Assembly: GCA_902729315.2 (NCBI GenBank)
Contig: LR746266.1
Location: forward strand, 3,606,759-3,670,758
Direction: 5' to 3'
DNA length: 64,000 nt
DNA from: Spirodela intermedia
Taxonomy: Eukaryota > Streptophyta > Magnoliopsida > Alismatales > Araceae
Position numbers and translations under genes: made by a program. Under the pieces are notes generated by a model that was not told the origin of the DNA, did no database searches, and saw only the letters and a list, made by a program, of their open reading frames with translations. Position 1 is the first letter of the stretch; every line of letters begins with the position of its first letter. Positions 55,903 through 64,000 of this stretch are shown piece after piece.

Positions 55903-58900
55903 TCAGGTTCTGCTAGGCCCTGCATTCGTGGGCAAAAATATCGTCAGGAGCATACTCTGAGAGGCATTGAACAATTGAAGATTCACCTCGAGAATCGCAA
56001 TCGCAGCCTCCTTGTCCAGAACTTCGTTATATTCACGGCAGGACAGAGACTGCAGGAAGAAGAAGAAGAAGAAGAAGAAGAAGAAGGCAGCACGCGAAGA
56101 CAGAAGCGAATCGATGTGGGAGGAGCAGGGGAGAATCGATGTGGGTGTACCTGAATGCAATCTGGGCATCCGACGCCGGCAGAGCAGCGGCAGGATTTGA
56201 GGAGTCTCAACGCATCACTCAGAAGCTCCCTGAAAAGGGGCCGCAGCTGGCAGAACAGGGGATTCCGATGGGCTTCAGTTCTTGAAGAAACTGTGGAGGA
56301 AGATCACCGGGATACGAGATCGAATGGAATGTACCCGCATCGACAAGCCCATGCCGCCAGGATGCTGGTCGTATAGCAGCAATCTATCAGGAATATCACG
56401 ATTTTCATGGGGATTGGCGCATTCGGTGGCCAAGTCTGAGGCATTACACATGATGTAGCTGCAGGCGTAAACCCCTCAGGCTCTCAGAGAGTAATCAGAG
56501 GTCCAAGCGCCTGGGAGAAGCTGGTGCAAGACTTACAGAGGTGCCAGGTTGAGGAGGGCATGGGAGGCGGCATGCTTCCCAGCGCGAAATGAGAGATTGC
56601 GTGCTTCCACTGAAGCTCTTATGGATCGAGGGACTCGAATCCATACAGCCTGTGAATAGTGCATTAATCGAACATGGCGTAGACTGTAACAATTGAAGAG
56701 TCAACCACCAGAAAAAAGATACAAGGGGCCACCTTTGACTCGTATGAGTATGGCGGGAGAGAAAGGTTGACCGTGTCGAAGATCCGGTTGCTCCCTCGCC
56801 GAATGCAGTGAAAGCCAAACCAGTTGGTCGTCACTCGGCATGGATGCGATCGCGCTGTGGCTCTTGCACTCTGGGTATCAGAGACTTCTGGTGGGTAGGC
56901 CTGTGAAGTACGAAGGGCATACATGGAACATTTATGATCCTTGAATCGGGTAAATCCTCACGGTACGGAAGCTGGTTTCGATGAAATTTCTGAGTTGTTG
57001 GTACAAACCACAGACATCTGATGATCCATCCTTTTTCACAACTTTTCGGAAGCATTTTTAATACACATTTTATCCTCTGCGGAATACTTAAAATCACATA
57101 AATAAATAAAATTGAGAGATAGATAGCAGATCAATTTTTATTAAGTAACAAAATTACAAAGCATGAAATTCGGTTGTAAACCCTGGAAGAAAGCGGACAT
57201 CACCCATTTGCATACCAAACAGGGAGTGGCATTGAAGTTTATGCTCCTCATAAAGGTGTCTTGGATGCCTGGGGCATCCGGTCTGCTTTGTCGCTCATAT
57301 AAATTCACTCGTGGAAAATTATGTATTTTTAAACATAAACTAGAAATTAGAGGGATAAATGTAAATGGCACAAATTAATTGGGAGCTGGGAGATGAAAAA
57401 AATAACGATAAACAAGATAAATTCATAAAAACTAAGAATTCCTCTAGATTATTCCATATGTTACGCGTATCAGGCTAAAAATCACCCAAAATTGCCCAAA
57501 ATAAAAGCTGAACGTTTACGTACATGGTCACCTCCATAGACATGAACATCCGTGTAATCCCTCGCCTTTGTGTAATACTTTAAGTCAGCTTTCTGGCAAA
57601 AAGCCATCTTCCTAGATAAATCCAGTGCCTTTACTAAATAGGTGATTCCTTGATTGATGTAAACAGCTCCATCATAGACCTAAGTGATAAAAAGGGGTGG
57701 GATGCTCACCAATGATTTCGGAAATGAAGACAGCAAGGAAATGATGATTTGCAGAATAATACACTCTATAAAAACTAGTTAAATAATAACATCATATAAA
57801 AAAAATGTATCGCTCCGTACATTGAACGACTAGATGCTTGCAAGTTTAGCATATGTTGAGGTGACTCACAACAGGAGGGATACTCATTTTCCAGCTCAAT
57901 TCAGAAGTATTGCAACACAAAACAGTTTGGTCCGCCAACATGATCAATTCAAAGGACATGAAAAAAGTGGGAAAATATCTTTCATGTCCGAAGGTTATGA
58001 CATGAACTAATCCAATACAGGAGTTTCGAGAAGTTCAAGAGAAACCAAGTGAAATCAATAAAATACACTCATGCAAATACATATCATTCAAAAATCCTTA
58101 GCTTGATCATTCCAGTCCGTTAACATTTATTTTACATGTCCAAAAAAGTTAATTTACATGTCAGATTTTGCCGATTTACCCAGCAATTTAAGTCGGATTG
58201 ATCATATCGATCCGAGTTGCATAAATATGATCATGTTGAATTTTGTCTTTTAATATTGGAAAATTTATAATTGCACACGAAATAAGTGTCGCAAGAAAGA
58301 CAAGTTATATGCAATGATCAATATATTTCCATTCATCTAAACTAGCAGCCACACTGGCCCCATTTCATGTCTAGTTAGTCTTACTGAACCCAAATTTAAG
58401 GGGAGACTGTTTGCTGCCACAGAACCTGCAAGCCAATTGTCTCCCTCGAACTCCAATAACAACCCTCGTCCCCAATCACTAGCGTAAGAATCGAAGTTTT
58501 GACCTCACTCTAATACTAAATGAAGCCCCTGACTAGAAATGATTTCTACAAGACGGAATGTGACCTGTTTCATGATGAAAATCAGTGCATAATAAGATTC
58601 ACTTTTCTAAAAACAATCACGCAGTGACATCAAGACATCTAGTGATCCAGATAAATCCAAGACTTATGTCACTCTCTACGCCACCTGTGATAATTCTAAG
58701 TTTATGTTTAGCATATTACGAATTACTTTCTCAGGGTGAGGGAGCTAATGCACAAGCCTTAGTTGACAGCAAGCTTTCTTATAAAATAAATAAAATAAAA
58801 CACTTACAGTACACAAAAAAATGAGGAATAGAGTCAACGATGGTACAATGTATGCTTCGTGATGGCCCTTTTGTAACATTAACTTGAAAATTTGGCTCTA

Positions 58901-61900
58901 GAGAATCTGTTTCTTTATCTCTCCAATTGGGTACCGCCTTCACTCAATACTTGAGAAAGCTTGAATTATGGGGATTTGTTCTATCTTTAATAACTTGTTT
59001 TTGAGGCTAGTTTTAATTATTATCTCAAGAAACTTGACTGTTGAACTTTTCGGGAGTTGACACTTACTCGAGTCAAGAGCCGATGCTTGAGTCTGATGAA
59101 AATGATATGTGCCAACTCTCCAAGCTTCTTATGCCAGCACTTATACCTATATTTTCTAGAACCGCCTGAAAGTATTGACCACTGGTATGGTAGTGTCAGC
59201 TTCTGAAGATTTGGCCGCCTATTTTTGCAATGTGTCTCAACCACTATTGTTATGACTTTTTATTTTGCCTGCACGAATCATCACTTGAATGCTCAGCTTT
59301 TTATTTTTCCAATGCTCACCTTTTTCTAGTAGGTGATGACGTCTGTGGTACTGGCTTTTTTTTTTGCTTGCAGGTATCAACTCATTTCTTACCGGTGTTA
59401 GAGTCAATTTTTTACTTTATATTCTACCAACATGTGTTGATATTTTTCTCATTGGGGTCAGCGTATTAAAAGGAGATAGTCTTATGAACTCTCATGAACT
59501 CAGCAACATGCAAGAATATATTCCCTTTCTCTTCACTCATCATAACACGTCATCATCTAACATAAAGCAAAAAAGATCTGCAGTATCATGAGTGGTACCG
59601 CATGGGGGTTTTTCTGTAGGGGCGAGAGTGACAACACAACAGAAACAATGCACTAGAATGAGAATAATGTGAAAAAATATAAAAGTTCAGCGGGTACAAA
59701 AATTTCGCAAGTTGAATAGGGAAAAGTGATACCTGAAAAAATGCCTTGCTTTCCTCTATTTCCTCCAGGGTTTCATTGCTGAGCATGTCCACAATCGTGT
59801 ATTTTTCAGTTTCGATTGCTCGGATGCTTATTGCTAGTGAGGGTCGTTTCTAACAAAGAAAGGAAAAAAATCATAGTAGCAAAATTTGAAGCGCATAATT
59901 TTTAAGTGCACAAAATATGTAAGGCTAATATTTTTTACACATGATGTACCTCAGGTCCAATGTATATCCAAATGTTGCATGATGAATTGAAGCTTAAATA
60001 ACCCCGACTTTTGAGGGCCACCACTGCATTTCTCAAGCCATTACCAAAATATTTCTCATCGAATTCCATGCAGAGTGGATGCTCTAAAGCAGCACAGGTA
60101 ATATGCTGTTCAAGCGCCTGCAGAACATGTGAAACAATGACAGTCTAAGATGGCACACTTGAATTGCTTCTGTTTCAGAGCAAGGAATGAGATCACTAAT
60201 CTTAGAAAACAAACCTGAGAGTTACAAGCATCGACTTGGCAATTCTCAATTGGGTTTCCAAATAATTTTTTCGGGAATTTCATGAAATATTGATCAAGTG
60301 GACCCTCAAATGCAACATATATTGACAATGAGGGCTGCAATCTTCTTCCAGATCTCCCAGCTTGTTGCCAGAAGCTACGTCAACCATTATCAGTAGAATT
60401 TTTTAAAAGTTTTTTGGAACAAGCATAAAATCCAAGATCATTGCATTTTTACCTAGCAACACTCCCTGGAAATCCAAGATGAAGGGTAGCATCAATATGT
60501 CCAACATCAATCCCTAGCTCAAGAGCATTTGTCGCAGCAATACCACGAAGTTTTCCTCCGAAAAGGTCCTTTTCTATATTTCTTCTGTCCTGCTCTTTCA
60601 ACACAGTGTAACATCGGTATTATCAAAGAAGAAAGAACATGAGTTATATAGTTCAGGAAATGTATTCCATACTTTAATTTTTTATTTTCATCCATGAATG
60701 ACAAGTTTGGAATTTTTTTGTGTAGATAATGCTGTAGAACAATCAGTGATGCATGATCTTCTTTGTTTATAAAAAGGTGGATGGTATCACTATAATCATT
60801 AACGAAAAAACTACAGCTGTAAGTTTTCCGATCTCACCAGCTGCAATTCCAATTTTTCCCTGGATCCTTTATAAAATTAGACTACAAGTTATATATTGAA
60901 TGTTATAATACTTAATTTTGATGCATGATCCATAACCAACAAGAAGACAACGGTGTGTAGAGACCTGTCGTTCATAATGCATGAATATAACATAACACAT
61001 GAAGAAACACCTGTAGAGAGGCCATTCACTCTGACACGAGCTTCAAGCATCAGCGATGTTGCTGAAATGCAATCATACCAATCTACTAGCTTCTACCCTT
61101 GATATTTTTTTCGTTGTTCCTCATTTCCTAAAAATCCAACAAAATGAAGATCATATGCCAACAAGGTTTATGTTTATCGTCTATGGAAGAAACTTCCAAA
61201 GCATTAACCTAAAGTAATAAACATGCTTTTCTCCTAAAGTAACAACTCTGCTGTGATAACATTAACCTCCATGCCGTTCTTAATCCAAGAAAGTACAAAC
61301 ATTTGCATCTTTGATGCACGGGCTTCATAGCACCACAATCGTATAACCAAAGATGCGTCTGTCCTAAGTTGAAAATTCCCATCAAGATTGCAGGGTGCAA
61401 CTTGATTGCTTTTATTCCGTAAAAGTCAAATCATATAACCTTGTTTGCGCCGGAATATTCAGAAAGAATAAAATGCATAAATCCTGTGCTTCCCTGCATT
61501 GATGTTTCAATGAAATGAAACACATACTCGGGCTATGGAGACATATCAAATTAATTGACCACTTAGTAATGCCAATATAACTACATTTTGGCAGGTGTGT
61601 ACTATATCATATTACGATCCCTCCATTCGGATAAGTGACGATGATAGATTTTCTCCCAGTAGCACCATCACGGAGCTAAGTATTCGTGACACATGGGGAC
61701 GGTTGTTACCCACTAATATGACGTGTCGAAGAAAAGTCCCATGTCATCCAATGATGTGTTAGGCCTAAAATCTAAACCCACCAAACAATAGGGGTCACCT
61801 AATCTATAGATCTGTGTGCGGTTAAAAGTCATGTTTGCTAAGTATTCTGACTCTGTTCTCTAGTGTAAATGACAAATATATTCATAAAAAACGAAGGAAT

Positions 61901-64000
61901 TACAGTAAAGAATCAATCTGTCTTTCCCAAAGATGAATTAAAAAAAAGGCTTGAGAATCATTTATATGCGTGACACCATGTTCACTTGTTAATGCGAACA
62001 TGAAATTTTCAACTAGACAAAGCTTACATGAAAACCCTGATAACACGAAATGAAACAATTCGCATTTAAGGGAGATACCTTGGCAGTATAGCCAGCACGA
62101 TAAACAGAAACTAAATCAACTAGATCAGAAGACACCTCCCCAAGAATTTTGCGTCTATCAAAACCACAATAGTGAAACGTGTCACATCTCAAAAAGTAAT
62201 ATTTCAATAAAAGTAGTCCAAAAATATGGCACAAAATATGGTATCAAATCATCAATCCAGTGCGGTTTGAATAGGAAACAACATACACATAGCAGAGAAT
62301 AAGTTCACAGAGTTTGCGTGACTTGCAAAATGCAATACACCGGAGACCATGTTGAACCATTTCTGCTAAGAGACATGAAACCTCATAAATTGGGCTGCAA
62401 AAAATATTACTCACATTAGCAACATAATATCAACACTAAGAAATAGTTAAACAAACAGCATTTACAACAAATTTATGTCTTCAGTTATTGACGACTATAA
62501 AGAGAAGGAGCCAAAACCAAAATATGCAAAGAGAGATCACAGGACACAGTAACCCATGACACTAGAAAATGTAAACACAATTCCAATCAGTATATGATAT
62601 TAAAAGCAAGAAATCTCAAACAATTTCTATGGCTAGTCGTAAGTGACATCTTTATGATAAAATCGGAATAGTACCATATTGGTTAGTTTACGAGGAAATT
62701 CGTTGGTATAAAATGGGTTATTCTGCCATAATCAATTAGTTTAACTTGGATGTCTCAATAACCTTAAAATTATAACCGATACAAAAATTTCTCTTGAATT
62801 TGACACGTCCCGCTTATATTATTCACACGATGATATCTGAAAGTTGGCTCACAAATGAGGTGTATTAGAAAAATATTATTGGCCGGTAAAAAAAATAGCT
62901 TGTGGTTAAAAAGAGGGGATATTTGACTCATAGACAAGTGGTTTTGAATCGAATGTTCCAATAACTTTAACACTACTCGTAACAGTGGAAGCTATAAGAT
63001 AATAATTTTAGTAGTGATATTTTTTCCAATTAACTATGCCATTGAAATCAGCCATTATCACATGACAAGACCAAACACATAGAAATTGACACTCATATTA
63101 TGAGAGCAAAATTAATTTAAAGTGAGCTATTATGTTTGCCCATATAAAAATAGCCTAGTATGTCTCTATGCTAGGCAGAGTGTGATAGACATCTACACAC
63201 AAATTGAGGTGTAAACGTTTAAGATTTCTGTATATCTGCCTAGGGTATTTAGCATTTTATCATATAGGGAAAGTTTAGGCTTTAACCAATAAGCATATAG
63301 TTGCCATCATTCTACTTTTACCCTAATATTTGATAAAGTTCGGCACAGACTTGAGAAAGTTCCGCAGAGCACCCGTCTTTGGGCACTTGTTGTCATTTCA
63401 AAGGAAAATCAAGTCAACGAGGTAAATAAGATGAGATTAAAACCAAGATCCATTCAGAAACCAGATAGATAAATGAGCATAGTTCATATTAGCCCAAAGG
63501 CAATTGTGACACATTGACAATGACTGGGGTTTTGAACACCACACACTTGAGGTGAGACCGCTGATGTGTTTGCCATACCATGGATTTCAGATGAATAAAA
63601 TGAACAAAACAGCTAAATAAGAAAAATGAAATTTTAATCCATATCTGTGTTGATGTCCTTACTTTCAACCGAATATCACTTTCCTTCACTCCTTCAAACT
63701 AGCATGTTGAAGTAAGGGACTATATGAAATTTACTTGAGCATATCATTATTTTCACAATGTTTCCAAAGCATGCCTATTAAGTAATCAACATATGTCTAT
63801 CTGATTTAAATGCTACGAAGTTTCTAGACTGCAGTCAAAACTGTGAATTTTACAATCATGATCAAATGGTATCCAATTAAATCAATATTAAACAAATAAA
63901 GTTTCCAACTACGAGCACATTTGGTCGGTCTAACTTAAAAAAGATTACCTTGAGCGTCTGCCAATCTCTTCTTTCTCAAGAAATTTGTTCTTCTTGCTTC
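55903..64000 (-). CDS. HRQ1: HRQ1 (RecQ4-like) DNA helicase, C-terminal part, continues past the window
   Basis: 3'-5' DNA helicase for crosslink and replication-fork repair. Exons seen (minus): 64000-63949 (cut by window edge), 62394-62287, 62154-62079, 60589-60453, 60374-60215, 60117-59950, 59849-59733, 57679-57524, 56900-56733, 56649-56537, 56458-56335, 56246-56151, 56049-55903. All phases fit. Helicase domain 2 has MVQHGLRCIAFCKSRKLCEL, ATNALELGIDVGHIDATLHL and motif VI QQAGRSGRR. The C-terminal DUF1998-type zinc domain has YIMCNASDLATEC and CRCSAGVGCPDC, the four-Cys set of HRQ1/MrfA proteins, then YNEVLDKEAAIAIL. The final exon is uncertain: it can read through to a stop at 55903, or splice at GAG|GTGAAT (after 55987) to an unseen end. 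The first helicase domain is outside the window. Confidence 0.92.
56055..56088. repeat. (GAA)n triplet tract in the last HRQ1 intron
   Basis: About 11 GAA units just upstream (minus strand) of the final exon; on the minus strand this is TTC and serves as the polypyrimidine tract of the acceptor. Confidence 0.9.

Overview
The window is nuclear DNA of a flowering plant: every protein gene matches a land-plant family, most are split by GT-AG introns, and the gaps hold GA/CT microsatellites and decayed LTR retrotransposons. The GC-rich intronless or first exons (NF-YB, PHYC exon 1, the PPR gene) beside AT-rich introns suggest a monocot, but that is inference and I cannot name the species. Exon limits below were derived by hand from splice signals, reading frame and family similarity.

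Layout. 148-3052 (-) oligopeptide transporter; 5349-6930 (-) two-HMA isoprenylated metallochaperone-like protein (HIPP); a 4.4 kb gap; 11301-14583 (+) small conserved plant protein of unknown role; 14873-15387 (-) small one-helix, probably plastid protein, head-to-head with 15692-17806 (+) an SVR7/ATP4-type PPR-SMR protein; 19959-23618 (+) phytochrome C; 24070-about 27030 (-) cysteine-synthase-like PLP enzyme, head-to-head with 27758-28120 (+) a small membrane protein; 29115-35122 (+) SPO11-1, the meiotic double-strand-break transesterase, in 15 exons, converging on 35207-36376 (-) a two-pore K+ channel of TPK1 type.

38879-49448 is a retrotransposon block on the minus strand: a Ty1/copia element with a truncated 3' LTR (38879-43551), then 188 bp of other DNA, then a Ty3/gypsy element with both LTRs and a perfect 5-bp target duplication (43740-49448). 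Both are dead and carry the same catalytic Asp-to-Asn change in reverse transcriptase, together with other G-to-A type changes.

Right of the block: 50309-51125 (+) mitochondrial acyl carrier protein; 52781-53437 (+) a plant-specific membrane protein; 54537-55229 (+) NF-YB; and 55903 to beyond 64000 (-) the C-terminal half of an HRQ1 (RecQ4-like) DNA helicase that runs off the window.

The genes do not form one pathway; this is an ordinary gene-dense euchromatic segment. I found no convincing new biological system. The most notable points are gene-architecture details: a GC-AG intron, a 9-nt coding first exon, a 17-nt microexon in SPO11-1, a missing AUG in the PLP enzyme, a compact site-II-rich bidirectional promoter, an 84-bp gap between the SPO11-1 and K+ channel stops, and a G-quadruplex-like run just before the PHYC start.
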